Shown in pieces: positions 25,271-34,956 of a DNA stretch of 64,000 nt. A program made the position numbers and the translations under genes. The DNA is from Caballeronia udeis (GTDB lineage Bacteria; Pseudomonadota; Gammaproteobacteria; Burkholderiales; Burkholderiaceae), in the NCBI RefSeq assembly GCF_001544555.2, contig NZ_FCOK02000042.1:1-64000 (forward strand). Reading direction: 5' to 3'. Under the pieces are notes generated by a model that worked only from the letters and a program-made list of their open reading frames with translations, did no database searches and was not told the DNA's origin. How positions within the stretch are numbered: position 1 is the first letter of the stretch; each line of letters opens with the position of its first letter.

Positions 25271-26071
25271 CTAACTCGCAGCCGTGCGCATGGACCGGTA
25301 TTCACGCCTGACAATATCCATCAGCTCCGCGACCGACGTGCTCGCGGCCTCCCGCTCATACGTCACGCGGCCGCGTTGCATCAGCATGACGCGGTCCGCA
25401 ATATCGAGCGTCTGGGCGTAGTTGTGCATGATCATGACAATGGACAGTCCCTGCTTTTCTTTCAGCCGCAGGATCAGGTCGATGATCAATCCCGCCTCGC
25501 GCGCACCCATCGCCGCCAGCGGTTCGTCGAGCAGCAGGATCCTCGCATTCGAATTGACGGCACGAGCAACGGCAATCGCCTGGCGCTGCCCACCTGAAAG
25601 CTGCTCGACAGGCAGGTCGACCGACGGCACATGCACGCCGATCTCTTCCAGGCATTCTTCCGCACGGCTGCGCATCGCGCGGTTATTCAACAGGCGAAAC
25701 GGGCCGCGCCGCACGATCTCCCGATTGAGAAACATGTTGTGATAAATGCTGAGCGAATTCGCCAGCGCGAGGTCCTGGTAAACACATTCAATGCCAAGCG
25801 ACCGGGCGTGATCGACAGAGCGAAGCAGCGTTTCCTCGCCGCCTATAAATAGCTTGCCGCTGGTCTGCTGATGGAAGCCGGTGAGGATCTTGATCAGCGT
25901 CGACTTGCCTGCGCCGTTGTCGCCAAGCACGCCCAGAATCTCACCTTGCCTGAGCGTCAGCGACACGCCGTCGAGCGCGGTGACCGCGCCAAAACGCTTG
26001 ACGATATCTTCGCCTCGCAACACCGGCGTGCCCGTTGTTTCCACCGATGCCGTGCCTGCTGCGTCGGCCAT
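25271..26071 (-). CDS. Sugar ABC transporter ATPase (FrcA/RbsA type, single domain)
   Basis: 266 residues, one ATPase domain, as in FrcA rather than the double-domain RbsA. Walker A is GDNGAGKST, the signature is LSGGQRQAIAVARAV, Walker B is ILLLDEPLAAMG, and MIMHNY gives the switch His. The real start is the ATG at 26071, overlapping the permease stop by one base; the longer open frame is antisense mirror sequence. It energises import by the upstream permease and binding protein. FrcBCA imports fructose in rhizobia, but the sugar here cannot be read. Confidence 0.88.
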   Translation of the reverse strand: MADAAGTASVETTGTPVLRGEDIVKRFGAVTALDGVSLTLRQGEILGVLGDNGAGKSTLIKILTGFHQQTSGKLFIGGEETLLRSVDHARSLGIECVYQDLALANSLSIYHNMFLNREIVRRGPFRLLNNRAMRSRAEECLEEIGVHVPSVDLPVEQLSGGQRQAIAVARAVNSNARILLLDEPLAAMGAREAGLIIDLILRLKEKQGLSIVMIMHNYAQTLDIADRVMLMQRGRVTYEREAASTSVAELMDIVRREYRSMRTAAS

Positions 26072-27072
26072 CACAGGTCTCCCTTGCGTGCGAGACGGGC
26101 GACGTGGATGTTGAAGATCATGGCCGCCAGGATTGCCGCGCCGAGAATCATGTTGAACGTGAACGCGTTGATGCCGATGAGCGTGAAGCCGTCGTTGAGT
26201 ATGCCGAGGACTGCTGCGCCAATCAGCCCGCCGATGATCGTGCCCGAGCCGCCGGCGAGCGGCGTGCCGCCGATCACGGCGGCCGCGACCGCCAGGAACA
26301 TGATCTGGTTGCCGCCTGCCTGGGGATCGATCGAGGTTATCCGGAAACCTTCCAGGATGCCGGTGAAACCGGCAAGCAGCGCGGCAATCACGAAGTTGCC
26401 CATTTTCAGGCGCTTGACGTGAATACCCGCTTCGCTCGCACCCAGCTGGTTCGCGCCCGCCGCGATGGTATGCAAGCCCCATCGCGTATGGCGAAGCAAC
26501 ACATGCATGACCGCCGCGATCGCGATCGTCCAGATGATTTCGCTGTAGCCCCACGCGCCCATGAACGCCGCAAAATTCGCCCCCTCCGGAGGCGACACCG
26601 GTGTGCCTCGCGAAATAGTCAGGGTAAATCCATTCACGAAGAACAGCGTGCCGAGCGTGGTGACGAAGGAGGGAATGCGCAGGTACACCGTCACCACGCC
26701 GTTGATCACGCCGACCACGCCTGCCGCCAGCACGCCGGCCAGCAACGCGAGCCATGCGGGCGCACCCGTCTCGTTGGCGAAGTGCATGATGAACGGCGCG
26801 AACGCGAAGACCATGCCGGCGGAAAGATCGATCTCCCCGCCGATCATCAGCATGATTTCGCCGCAGGCAATGATTGCGACCGGCGCGATGAACTGCGAGA
26901 GGTTTTCCAGGCTCGCGCTGGTCAGCAGGAAGTCATGGTTGGCCGTCTCGAAGTACGCGCTGAGGATCAGCGCGACCGCAAGGATGCGGATCTCGCTGGA
27001 TCGCTTCAGCGCGCCCGGCCATAACCTTGGGCGCCGGCCACCAGGGCTTGCATCCGTCACGGGAGTCGTCAT
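26071..27072 (-). CDS. Sugar ABC transporter permease (RbsC/FrcC type)
   Basis: 333 residues, about nine or ten membrane segments, of the BPD_transp_2 family. Family marks are GGEIDLSAGMVFAFAPFI in the first half, IPSFVTTLGTLFFVNGFTLT, and the coupling region GANQLGASEAGIHVKRLKMG followed by AVIGGTPLAGGSGTIIGGLI. It overlaps the binding-protein gene by four bases (ATGA) and the ATPase gene by one, so translation of all three is coupled. Inner-membrane channel of the importer. Confidence 0.9.
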   Translation of the reverse strand: MTTPVTDASPGGRRPRLWPGALKRSSEIRILAVALILSAYFETANHDFLLTSASLENLSQFIAPVAIIACGEIMLMIGGEIDLSAGMVFAFAPFIMHFANETGAPAWLALLAGVLAAGVVGVINGVVTVYLRIPSFVTTLGTLFFVNGFTLTISRGTPVSPPEGANFAAFMGAWGYSEIIWTIAIAAVMHVLLRHTRWGLHTIAAGANQLGASEAGIHVKRLKMGNFVIAALLAGFTGILEGFRITSIDPQAGGNQIMFLAVAAAVIGGTPLAGGSGTIIGGLIGAAVLGILNDGFTLIGINAFTFNMILGAAILAAMIFNIHVARLARKGDL

Positions 27073-28157
27073 CCCTTGATCGCACCCGTGCGCGGCACAA
27101 TCTGCGGTTTCGTGCTCTTGCCTTCATAGCGCGTCTCCGTGTTCAGGTACGGGTCGACCGTACCCTTGGTGACGAACTTCAGGCCCGTGTTGATATTGGC
27201 CGGTCCGACCAGTCCCCCCGAGGCCAGGAAAACGAAGGCTTCGACCACGGTATAAAAACCTTGCACGTAAGGTTGCTGATCGATCGTGAAGTCGAGGAAA
27301 CCATCGTGGATCAGCTCGACGGTGCGCGGCAACAAATCGAAGCCGCCGCCGTGCACGCCCTTGGAAGGCAGGTTCGAATCCTTCATGACCTGGGCGACGC
27401 CCTGGGTGCTGCCTGCATCGACGGCGAACATGCCTTTCAAATCCTGATGCCCCAGGTAGAACGACTTGATCTTCGAGAGTTCCTCGTTGACGGTCGCCCC
27501 GGTCGCAATGGTTTGCGCGTCGATTTTCTTGCCTGATTTCTTGATTGCATCGAGTGCACCGTCAAGGCGCGGCTGGATGTTGAGCTGACCAGGCGTTGCG
27601 ATAAATAGCGCGACGAGGCCGCTGTCCACCAGGCTGACAATGCGCTCGCCCATCTGATAACCCGACAGGTACAGATCCTGGCCTATATACGCGAGGCGCG
27701 GGTTGGTGCTGCCGCTGGGGGCATCGGCGTTGTATGCAAATACCGGAATGCCCGCGTCGAGCGCTTTCTGGATCGGCGTGTCGAATGCCTTGGGGTCGAC
27801 GATAGGCACCGCAATGGCGTCGGCCTTGGCGGCAATGGCCGCGTTGACCGCATTGACCATCTCGGCCACGTCGGCGTTGGCCGAGCCGGTCCATTGGTAA
27901 TCGAAACCCAGCAAACCGGCCGCGTCCTGAATGCCGTATTGCGTGGGAACGAAGAACGGGTTGGTCGTGACGTGATTGACGAATACGATCTTCCAGCGCT
28001 TGTGGGCTGGAAACGGACTGGCTTCCGCGGCTTGCGCCGGTGTGATCGCGCCGCCTAGCAGCGCCAGCGCCGCAGTCAGGCCAGCGCCTTGCAACAACCC
28101 GCGACGCACGCTTTGTACTTCACCCGGGTCTTCCCGATCTTGCGCCATGTCCGCCAT
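27069..28157 (-). CDS. Sugar ABC transporter substrate-binding protein
   Basis: 362 residues. The N-terminus has an RR followed by a hydrophobic stretch (SVRRGLLQGAGLTAALALLG), so export may use Tat. The mature protein is a Peripla_BP_4 family sugar binder: KIVFVNHVTTNPFFVPTQYG, then DAIAVPIVDPKAFDTPIQKA, AYIGQDLYLSGYQMGERIV and GMFAVDAGSTQGVAQVM. The ATG at 28157 follows GAGAAGGG. It is first in the operon SBP-permease-ATPase. An operator-like dyad lies 160 bases upstream. The ligand may be a pentose, hexose or polyol; it is not determined. Confidence 0.88.
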   Translation of the reverse strand: MADMAQDREDPGEVQSVRRGLLQGAGLTAALALLGGAITPAQAAEASPFPAHKRWKIVFVNHVTTNPFFVPTQYGIQDAAGLLGFDYQWTGSANADVAEMVNAVNAAIAAKADAIAVPIVDPKAFDTPIQKALDAGIPVFAYNADAPSGSTNPRLAYIGQDLYLSGYQMGERIVSLVDSGLVALFIATPGQLNIQPRLDGALDAIKKSGKKIDAQTIATGATVNEELSKIKSFYLGHQDLKGMFAVDAGSTQGVAQVMKDSNLPSKGVHGGGFDLLPRTVELIHDGFLDFTIDQQPYVQGFYTVVEAFVFLASGGLVGPANINTGLKFVTKGTVDPYLNTETRYEGKSTKPQIVPRTGAIKG

Positions 28158-28315
28158 GTCCCTTCTCCCGTTTCGTAGTTTTTGAACACCTCATTGCACC
28201 TGACGGCGCGGGCCGGGAAAGCGCCGGTGCCGGGCGTCGGTACGCTCCGTGAAACGCGCATGCGCAAGCACACGCACGGTCGAATGACGACGTATCGAAA
28301 TGCTAGAACAGGCAC

Positions 28316-28331
28316 TTGACCAATTAATCAA
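28316..28331. promoter_or_regulatory. Dyad upstream of the sugar ABC operon, in a 527-base gap
   Basis: TTGACCAATTAATCAA is a 16-bp near-palindrome (TTGA..AATT..TCAA) at 28316-28331, followed by AT-rich sequence (ATGTATACCC, CCGACTATTTTG). It is a fair LacI or GntR-type operator candidate for the minus-strand operon starting at 28157. The rest of 28158-28685 shows no gene that I can support; it includes an AT-rich patch around 28560-28590. Confidence 0.35.
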
Positions 28332-28685
28332 TGTATACCCTTAACTAGTCCGACTATTTTGAAAAGCGGGTTGAGGGCGGGGGCGTTCTGCGATGACCGG
28401 AGGCAGTTCAATAGATGGGAGGTGTGCTGGTGAGCCCAGTATTTGGGAACTCCGCGCCGTCTGCCCGGGTTGTATTTTGTTGATCTGCCTGACGGTATCG
28501 CTTTCGGAATGGTTGCAAATTCCGGGCGGGGTTGCGTCGTTCAGGGGTGTTCGCTTGCCGATTTATAAATATATGTAGTACTCCGTATATCGTCCGTGCG
28601 TTGTTGCCGTAATCAGTTGCCGCTCGCAAAGGCAAGTCGAATTCCTGGTCTCGCCGCGGCGATGTTTACCGAGTCCTGGGGAGCA

Positions 28686-29411
28686 TCAATGCAGTATCTT
28701 GGCGAGAAAATCCTTCGCGCGATCGGACTTCGGGTTTGCGAAAAAATCTTCCTTCCTGTCGTCCTCGACGATGAGGCCCTTGTCCATGAAAATCACGCGG
28801 TGCGCGACCTTTCGCGCAAAGCCCATTTCGTGAGTGACGCACATCATCGTCATGCCTTCCTGCGCGAGTTCGACCATCACATCGAGCACTTCGTTGATCA
28901 TCTCGGGGTCTAGTGCAGACGTCGGTTCGTCGAACAGCATCGCGATCGGGTCCATCGACAGCGCACGTGCAATCGCGACCCGTTGCTGCTGGCCGCCCGA
29001 CAGTTGACCCGGAAACTTGTTCGCATGCGCGCTCAGCCCGACTCGGTCCAGCAGTTTTAACGCCTTCACCGCGGCTTCGTCCTTCGAACGGCCAAGCACC
29101 TTGATCTGCGCCAACGTCAGGTTTTCAGTGATCGACAGATGCGGGAACAGTTCGAAGTGCTGGAACACCATGCCCACTTTCGAGCGCAGCTTCGAGAGGT
29201 TGGTCTTCCGGTCACCGACCGACTGGCCGTCGATCGTGATCGCACCTTCCTGGAACGGCTCAAGGCCGTTCACCGCTTTGATCAGGGTGGACTTGCCTGA
29301 ACCCGACGGGCCGCACACCACGACCACTTCCCCTTTTTTGACTTCTGTCGTGCAGCCGGTCAGCACCTGGAAAGGGCCGTACCACTTTGAAACATTGTTG
29401 ATTGAGATCAT
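28686..29411 (-). CDS. Polar amino acid ABC transporter ATPase (GltL/GlnQ type)
   Basis: 241 residues, the standard GltL length. Walker A is [18 protein letters not shown], the signature is [15 protein letters not shown], Walker B is [15 protein letters not shown], and the switch is [16 protein letters not shown]. The ATG at 29411 ([15 protein letters not shown]) fits homologues; an in-frame ATG at 29423 is possible. It is the last gene of the long operon that begins with aruI. With the two permeases upstream it forms the cytoplasmic and membrane parts of an importer whose binding protein is not encoded here. Confidence 0.9.
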   Translation of the reverse strand: MISINNVSKWYGPFQVLTGCTTEVKKGEVVVVCGPSGSGKSTLIKAVNGLEPFQEGAITIDGQSVGDRKTNLSKLRSKVGMVFQHFELFPHLSITENLTLAQIKVLGRSKDEAAVKALKLLDRVGLSAHANKFPGQLSGGQQQRVAIARALSMDPIAMLFDEPTSALDPEMINEVLDVMVELAQEGMTMMCVTHEMGFARKVAHRVIFMDKGLIVEDDRKEDFFANPKSDRAKDFLAKILH

Positions 29412-29508
29412 CGTGAAATCCATTCCTGGTTGGGCTTCGTGGAACAAAACCACGTAGCGTCGAGGCAGCATGGCCATGTCGCCGGCGGCAGAGTTACCGC
29501 TGGCTGTG

Positions 29509-30165
29509 TCACCGGTGTGCCTGCGCGTGTTGCAACTGCTGCAGCCGCCGCGCATACAGCGTCAGCGGGAAGCACATGGCGAAGTACAGCAGGGCGACCA
29601 TTCCGTAGATCGGAAACGGGCGGAACGCGGTATTGGTAATCATCGAGCCGGTCTTCGTCAGTTCGATGAATCCAATGATCGACGTCAATGCCGTGCTCTT
29701 GACGATCTGCACCAGAAAACCGACGGTCGGCGCGACCGCGATCTTTCTCGCCTGCGGCCACACGATATAGCGCAACTGCTGGCCAAACGTCATGCCGAGA
29801 CTCGCGCCTGCCGCCCATTGGCCGCGCGGCACCGCTTCAACGCAACCGCGCCAGATATCGGCGAGATACGCGCTGGTATAGAGCGTCAGCGTGACGGTGG
29901 CGGCAACCCACGGCGACACTTCCACGCCCAGCAACGGCAGGCCGAAGAAGGCGAGGAACAACTGCATCACCAGCGGCGTGCCCTGGAATAGCTCGACATA
30001 GAGCGAGACCACACGGCGCAGCCATGGCAGGGGCGACACGCGCATTGCGAGCAGCACGAGCCCGACAGCACCGCCGCAGACGAAAGCGATCAGCGACAGC
30101 AACACGGTCCAGCGCGCGGCGAGCAGCAGATTGCGCGCGATATCCCACAGCGTGAATTCGGTCAT
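29509..30165 (-). CDS. Polar amino acid ABC transporter permease (GltK-like)
   Basis: 218 residues, about five membrane segments (BPD_transp_1/HisM family). The family motif [20 protein letters not shown] and the EAA loop [20 protein letters not shown], followed by [20 protein letters not shown], are plain. It overlaps the previous permease by four bases (ATGA) and lies 97 bases before the ATPase. Likely substrates given the operon are arginine, ornithine, 4-guanidinobutyrate or a related guanidino acid, but this is inference from context. Confidence 0.9.
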   Translation of the reverse strand: MTEFTLWDIARNLLLAARWTVLLSLIAFVCGGAVGLVLLAMRVSPLPWLRRVVSLYVELFQGTPLVMQLFLAFFGLPLLGVEVSPWVAATVTLTLYTSAYLADIWRGCVEAVPRGQWAAGASLGMTFGQQLRYIVWPQARKIAVAPTVGFLVQIVKSTALTSIIGFIELTKTGSMITNTAFRPFPIYGMVALLYFAMCFPLTLYARRLQQLQHAQAHR

Positions 30166-30920
30166 TGTGGGCGCTCCGTTGCCAGTGTCTGGGAGCGACG
30201 CGAGGCGAACCAGGTCCACCCGTTGCGCCAGTTGGACCGCACAACCGGCGTGCGTGCCGAGCGTCCGGCAAAAAGGCCGCGGCCCAGCCGGTTCAGCAGT
30301 TGACGCAAGACGATCGACAGGAACAGATAGGTCGCGGTGACGATCAGGTAGCTCTCGAACGAGCGGAAGTTACGCGACTGGATGAAGTCGGCCGCAGACG
30401 TCAGGTCGGGCACGGAGATCTGCGAGACCACGGCGGAGCCGAGCATCACGATCAACACCTGGCTCAGGAGCGCTGGAAACACATTCGCCAGCGCCTGCGG
30501 CAGCACCACGTGGCGGAACACCTGGCGTCCCTGCAAGCCCAGCGCCTGCGCTGCCTGCACCTGGCCACGCGGAATCGAGTCGATGCCCGCGCGGACGATT
30601 TCGGTCGCATAGGCGCCGAGATTGACCGTCATCGCGAGGATTGCAGCTTGCATTTCGTTGATATGGATGCCGAGACCCGGCAGCCCGAAAAACACAAAGA
30701 ACAGCTGCACGAGGAACGGCGTGTTGCGTATCAGCTCGACGTACGTTGCGATCAGCGTCCGGGCCCAACGGGGGCCGGCGACGCCGATGCTTGCGCCTGC
30801 GATACCGACAAAGCCGCCGAGTACCGTCGATACAGCAGTGAGCCAGAGAGTGACGGCGACGCCCCGCGCGAGCATGCCCGCGTAGATGCCGAAGCCGCTG
30901 AAATCGAACACATAGGTCAT
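30162..30920 (-). CDS. Polar amino acid ABC transporter permease (GltJ-like)
   Basis: 252 residues. The first membrane segment begins at residue 10. ELIRNTPFLVQLFFVFFGLP is the family motif, and IVRAGIDSIPRGQVQAAQAL with FRHVVLPQALANVFPALLSQ forms the EAA coupling loop. It starts 50 bases after the PotA-like ATPase gene ends, with no terminator visible, so it is probably read through from the upstream operon. With the gene at 29509 it forms the channel of a polar amino acid importer. A gltI-type binding protein gene, usually placed first in such an operon, is missing. Confidence 0.9.
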   Translation of the reverse strand: MTYVFDFSGFGIYAGMLARGVAVTLWLTAVSTVLGGFVGIAGASIGVAGPRWARTLIATYVELIRNTPFLVQLFFVFFGLPGLGIHINEMQAAILAMTVNLGAYATEIVRAGIDSIPRGQVQAAQALGLQGRQVFRHVVLPQALANVFPALLSQVLIVMLGSAVVSQISVPDLTSAADFIQSRNFRSFESYLIVTATYLFLSIVLRQLLNRLGRGLFAGRSARTPVVRSNWRNGWTWFASRRSQTLATERPQ

Positions 30921-30970
30921 GGCGGGTTGCTCATGGTCAGGTGAGGGCAGTTAAATCTAATGAAACCGGC

Positions 30971-32044
30971 TCAATGAAGCGGGCGCGCCGCGATCAGCTT
31001 GCAGGCGTGCGCGGGCAATTCGGCCAGCACGGGCATGCCTAGCGTAAGGCCGGGCGTTTCGCGTTGCGTGGTGGCGGCTGTCAGCGTGAAGCCCGCGCAG
31101 TCGATCGTCGCTTCCAGCGTGGCGCCGACGTCGCGGATAAACGTGATCGTACCCGCGAGACAGTTAGGATCACTGGTGGTCGAGACATGCTTCACGCAGA
31201 CATCTTCGGGGCGGATCAGCAGGCGGATGTCCGCCGTGGATTCCGGCGCCCATACGCGATCAGCCACGACGATCTGCTGGCCGCCCGGCAACTGCACGCC
31301 GCCGCGTCCGTCATGCGTGACCGGAAGGATGTTGCCGAGCCCGATGAAGTCGGCGACGAACTCGCTGACCGGGTTCCGGTAGATGTCGAGTGGCTTGCCG
31401 ACCTGCGCAATGCGGCCTTTTTCCATCACGACGATCTCGTCGGCCATCGTCATTGCTTCGCGCTGATCGTGCGTGACCATGATCGTCGTGATGCCAAGGC
31501 GCTGCTGCAGCAGGCGGATTTCGACCTGCATTGCTTCGCGCAGCTTGGCGTCGAGTGCGGAGAGCGGTTCGTCGAGCAGCAACAGTTTTGGCGACGACGC
31601 TATCGCACGCGCGATCGCCACGCGTTGACGCTGTCCCCCGGACAGTTGCGTGACCGGCCGGTTCGCCATGTGCGGCAGCTGGATCAGTTCGAGCAGTTCA
31701 GCGACGCGGCGCCCTTGTGCAGCCTTGCCCATTTTCCGAAGCCGCAGCGGATACGCGATATTTTCGGCTACGCTCATGTGCGGAAACAGCGCCAGCGACT
31801 GGAACACCATGCCGAAGTCGCGCTGGTTCGCCGGCAAGTGGGTGATGTCGCGGCCCGCGAAAGTCACGCTGCCGGAGCTGGGTGTCTCGAGCCCCGCGAT
31901 CATGCGCAGCAAGGTCGTCTTGCCACAGCCGGACGGGCCGAGAAAGCAGACCAGCTTGCCGTCCGGTACGCTCAGGTCGACGTGGTCGACGGCGTACGCG
32001 GCGTTGAAGCGCTTGGTCACGGCCTGGAGTGTCAGATGAGTCAT
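30971..32044 (-). CDS. Polyamine/iron-type ABC transporter ATPase (PotA-like)
   Basis: 357 residues: an ATPase domain (Walker A GPSGCGKTTLLRMIAGLE, signature [20 protein letters not shown], Walker B LLLLDEPLSALDAKLR, switch VTHDQREAMTMADEI) followed by a C-terminal TOBE domain (residues about 280-350, with DIRLLIRPEDVCV). The length matches PotA/FbpC. The ATG at 32044 follows AAGGAAAC. It lies 25 bases after the second permease. It energises the binding-protein system at 32070-34956. Confidence 0.9.
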   Translation of the reverse strand: MTHLTLQAVTKRFNAAYAVDHVDLSVPDGKLVCFLGPSGCGKTTLLRMIAGLETPSSGSVTFAGRDITHLPANQRDFGMVFQSLALFPHMSVAENIAYPLRLRKMGKAAQGRRVAELLELIQLPHMANRPVTQLSGGQRQRVAIARAIASSPKLLLLDEPLSALDAKLREAMQVEIRLLQQRLGITTIMVTHDQREAMTMADEIVVMEKGRIAQVGKPLDIYRNPVSEFVADFIGLGNILPVTHDGRGGVQLPGGQQIVVADRVWAPESTADIRLLIRPEDVCVKHVSTTSDPNCLAGTITFIRDVGATLEATIDCAGFTLTAATTQRETPGLTLGMPVLAELPAHACKLIAARPLH

Positions 32045-32069
32045 GATGTTTCCTTGAATTCTTGCGTGC

Positions 32070-32939
32070 TCAGAGCGCGACACCTTCGTCGCCAATCAGT
32101 TTTTCAAGCAGCCATATCAGCGCAAAGTCGATGGCAACAATAAAGACGGCAAACGAAAACACGGTCGGGTCGAGCGACGACACCGTGCGGCTGTAGAGCC
32201 ACACCGGCAGCGTCATCGTATTGATGCCGTACAGGAAGAACGTCACCGTGAACTCGTTGAACGAGATGATGAACGCGAACAGCATGCCGGCCAGGATGCC
32301 GGGGCGCATCAGCGGCAACACCACGTCGAACATGGCGCGGCGCGGGCTCGCGCCCATCACGCAAGCGGCTTCTTCGAACTCCGGGCCGATCGATGCCGCC
32401 GACGCTGCGCAGTTCTTAACCGTGAACGGCAGTGCGAGAATCACGTGCGCAATGATGAGCCGGAACACGCCGAGTTCCACGGGCAGTACGTTGAAGACCA
32501 GCAGCAGCGACAGCCCGAGCATCACCAGCGGGTAGACAAGCGGCAGCGCGACGAGCTGTTCGACGGCCGACTTGCCTCGAAACCGGTAGCGACTCAACGC
32601 ATACGCGGCGGGCACCGAGACCAGCGTAGCAATGATCATTGTCGACACCGCGACGATCAGGCTCGTCGTCAGCGCGGTACCCATGGAAAGCACGTCGCTT
32701 GCATCGGGCGAGACGAAGCTGTGCCATGCCGCGCGATACCACTGGAGGCTGTAGCCGGGTGGTGGGAATTCCAGCGTGTCCGAAGCACTGAACGACATCA
32801 GGATCATCGTCAGGATCGGCAGGGCGGCAAGGAAGAGGACAATGCCCGCGAGCAACGCCGCAGGCCTGCCGAGCCGGCCCGGCATGGTCGCGGGCAGGAG
32901 CCGTGCGCGCGTTGGGAGCGAATTGACGGGGGTGCTCAC
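32070..32939 (-). CDS. ABC transporter permease, PotC-like
   Basis: 289 residues with about six membrane segments. The coupling loop is EFEEAACVMGASPRRAMFDV followed by VLPLMRPGILAGMLFAFIIS; LVMLGLSLLLVFNVLPVELG lies before it. The GTG start at 32939 overlaps the stop of the preceding permease gene in a GTGA arrangement. Homologues move spermidine, putrescine, 2-aminoethylphosphonate or similar cations. In this operon a guanidino compound is the best guess. Confidence 0.87.
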   Translation of the reverse strand: MSTPVNSLPTRARLLPATMPGRLGRPAALLAGIVLFLAALPILTMILMSFSASDTLEFPPPGYSLQWYRAAWHSFVSPDASDVLSMGTALTTSLIVAVSTMIIATLVSVPAAYALSRYRFRGKSAVEQLVALPLVYPLVMLGLSLLLVFNVLPVELGVFRLIIAHVILALPFTVKNCAASAASIGPEFEEAACVMGASPRRAMFDVVLPLMRPGILAGMLFAFIISFNEFTVTFFLYGINTMTLPVWLYSRTVSSLDPTVFSFAVFIVAIDFALIWLLEKLIGDEGVAL

Positions 32940-33865
32940 GCGGATGGCTCCTTGAGACGTTGGGTGTGGCGCACGAGGCTCTGGGAGATCGCCATGACCG
33001 CGAGCGTGGCGACCATCAGCACCACACCGGAGGCGGAGGCCGCCGGCCAGTTCAGCAGCGGCGAGACCTCGTCATGCACCAGCACGGCGAGCATCGGCAC
33101 GCGCCGGCCGCCGAGCAGCAGCGGCACGGCAAACGCGCTTGCGTTGTAAGCGAACACGAGCAGCGCGCCCGATACAAGCCCTGGCATCGCGAGGGGCAAC
33201 ATGATGTGACGCAGCGTCTGCCAGCGCGTTGCACCGAGCGTTGCAGCGGCTTCCTCGTACGAAAGCGACACGGCGCGCATGGCACTGGACAATGGCAGCA
33301 CGGCGAGCGGAAACGCGGTCTGGATCAAGCCGAGCAGCACGCCATGCTCACGATAAAGCCATTGCATCGGACGCTGGATCACGCCGCTTGCGAGCAATGC
33401 GTGATTGAGCAAACCTGCCGGACCGAGGATCACGAGCCAGCCATAGCCTTGCAGCAGCAGATTGACGAGCAGCGGCAACAGCACGCCCGCCAGCAGCAAG
33501 CGCCGCGCCAGCCGCGACTCCGTGCGCGCCATGGCAAGCGCGACCGGAATCGCCAGCAGCACCGCGCACACCATGCTCTGAAACGCGAGCCGCAGCGTAA
33601 GCCACAGCGCCTTCAGGAAATACGAATCGGCGAGGTTCGCGTAGTTCTGCAGCGTGAACCCGTGCCACTCGTCGCCTTGCGCACCGAAGCTCATGCGCAG
33701 GACCACGAGGGCCGCCGCCGCGAGCACCGCGAGAAACGCGAGGATCGGGGCGAGCAGCAGCCACGGCCGCGCAGGGCCAAGCGCGGCTCCGGATCCGGGG
33801 GCAACCGGCTGGTCCGGCGCCCCCGGTCCGGCGCGCTGCGAAGAGAGTTCAGCCATCGTGGTCAT
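32936..33865 (-). CDS. ABC transporter permease, PotB-like
   Basis: 309 residues. A proline/glycine-rich N-terminal tail of about 30 residues precedes the first membrane helix (PWLLLAPILAFLAVLAAAAL). The coupling loop is SYEEAAATLGATRWQTLRHI followed by MLPLAMPGLVSGALLVFAYN. The ATG at 33865 overlaps the binding-protein stop by four bases (ATGA), which favours this start over ATG 33856. It pairs with the PotC-like gene downstream to form the membrane channel. Confidence 0.87.
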   Translation of the reverse strand: MTTMAELSSQRAGPGAPDQPVAPGSGAALGPARPWLLLAPILAFLAVLAAAALVVLRMSFGAQGDEWHGFTLQNYANLADSYFLKALWLTLRLAFQSMVCAVLLAIPVALAMARTESRLARRLLLAGVLLPLLVNLLLQGYGWLVILGPAGLLNHALLASGVIQRPMQWLYREHGVLLGLIQTAFPLAVLPLSSAMRAVSLSYEEAAATLGATRWQTLRHIMLPLAMPGLVSGALLVFAYNASAFAVPLLLGGRRVPMLAVLVHDEVSPLLNWPAASASGVVLMVATLAVMAISQSLVRHTQRLKEPSA

Positions 33866-34956
33866 GCCGAGAAGATCTCGGTGTAGCGCTTGATCCACGC
33901 GGCCTGTACCACGGCGAGTGCCTTGTCGTCGTGCAGGACGGACTTCTCCGCGATCTGCTTCGGGCTCGGCACGAACCTGAGGCTCTCGGCGGGAATGATG
34001 GCCTTCGAATTCACCGGGCCGTTCAGCACGTCAGCCGCCATCCGGCCTTGCACGCCCGCATCGAGCGAATGGTTGATGAACGCATGAATCAGGTCGAGGT
34101 CGCCAGGGTGCGATTTCGGAATCACCGTGAACATCAGCTGCGTGGCGAAGCCTTCCTTCATGCCGTACGTCACGCCCATCTTGTATTCGGGTTTCCTGAT
34201 CTGGTCGGGAAAGAACGCGGGTGAATAGATACCGCCAATATCGAGTGAGCCCGTGCGAAACAGATCGGCGACCTGATTCGGATTCTCGCCGAGCGTCATC
34301 ACGCGGTCCTTCAGTTCCATGAGCTTCTTGAAGCCCGGATCGATGTTCTGCTGCGAACCGCCCGACATTTTTGCAGCAATGATCGCCAGGTCGACCGCCT
34401 CGGCAAACTCGGGCGGCGGCAAGAACAGGCGACCTGCATATTTGGGATCCCACAGCGCTTCATACGACGAAGGCGGCGTCTTGATGGTCGACGTGTTGTA
34501 GATCAGGCCGTCGGACCACAACAAGTAGCCGACACCAAAACCGTCCGCGCCGGTTCGATACCGCGCCTCCAGGTCCTTGAGGTTCGGCAGCTTGTCGAGG
34601 TCGGGCTTGACGAGCAGGCCGGCATCGCGGAGACCGGAGGCGCCTACGCCCGCGAGCGTGATCACGTCGTAGGTGGGGCGGTCGCCCGCGGCCTTCACCT
34701 TGGCGACCATGCCGGAGGTGCCGTCCGCGCGGTCTGCAATCACCTTCGCGCCGGTTTTTGCCGTGAACGTAGCCGCTATATTGTGCAGCGCGGCTGTGCC
34801 TGTATCGTCTGACCAGGTCAGCAGGCGTAGTGTCTTGCCCGAGAAATTGTGTTCCTGGGCTCTGAGGTTGAGGAACGGTGCCGGCAGCGCGGACGCTGCG
34901 AGGGCTGCGCCGATCGTCTTGAAGGCTTGCCGCCGTCCTGTGCTGAATTTTTTCAT
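33862..34956 (-). CDS. Extracellular solute-binding protein, PotD-like
   Basis: 364 residues. The signal region GRRQAFKTIGAALAASALPA has an RR ahead of the hydrophobic core, so Tat export is possible. The mature protein begins near residue 32 and shows KTLRLLTWSDDTGTAALHNI, GAKVIADRADGTSGMVAKVK, then YLLWSDGLIYNTSTIKTPPS and SYEALWDPKYAGRLFLPPPE, the usual pattern of family 1/PotD-like binding proteins. It binds the ligand in the periplasm. The gene opens the four-gene importer block 354 bases downstream of gbuA. Confidence 0.87.
   Translation of the reverse strand: MKKFSTGRRQAFKTIGAALAASALPAPFLNLRAQEHNFSGKTLRLLTWSDDTGTAALHNIAATFTAKTGAKVIADRADGTSGMVAKVKAAGDRPTYDVITLAGVGASGLRDAGLLVKPDLDKLPNLKDLEARYRTGADGFGVGYLLWSDGLIYNTSTIKTPPSSYEALWDPKYAGRLFLPPPEFAEAVDLAIIAAKMSGGSQQNIDPGFKKLMELKDRVMTLGENPNQVADLFRTGSLDIGGIYSPAFFPDQIRKPEYKMGVTYGMKEGFATQLMFTVIPKSHPGDLDLIHAFINHSLDAGVQGRMAADVLNGPVNSKAIIPAESLRFVPSPKQIAEKSVLHDDKALAVVQAAWIKRYTEIFSA

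Noticed and set aside
26072-26755. N-terminal extension of the sugar ABC ATPase
   Set aside because: It overlaps the whole second half of the permease gene in another frame; the ATPase begins at the ATG at 26071.
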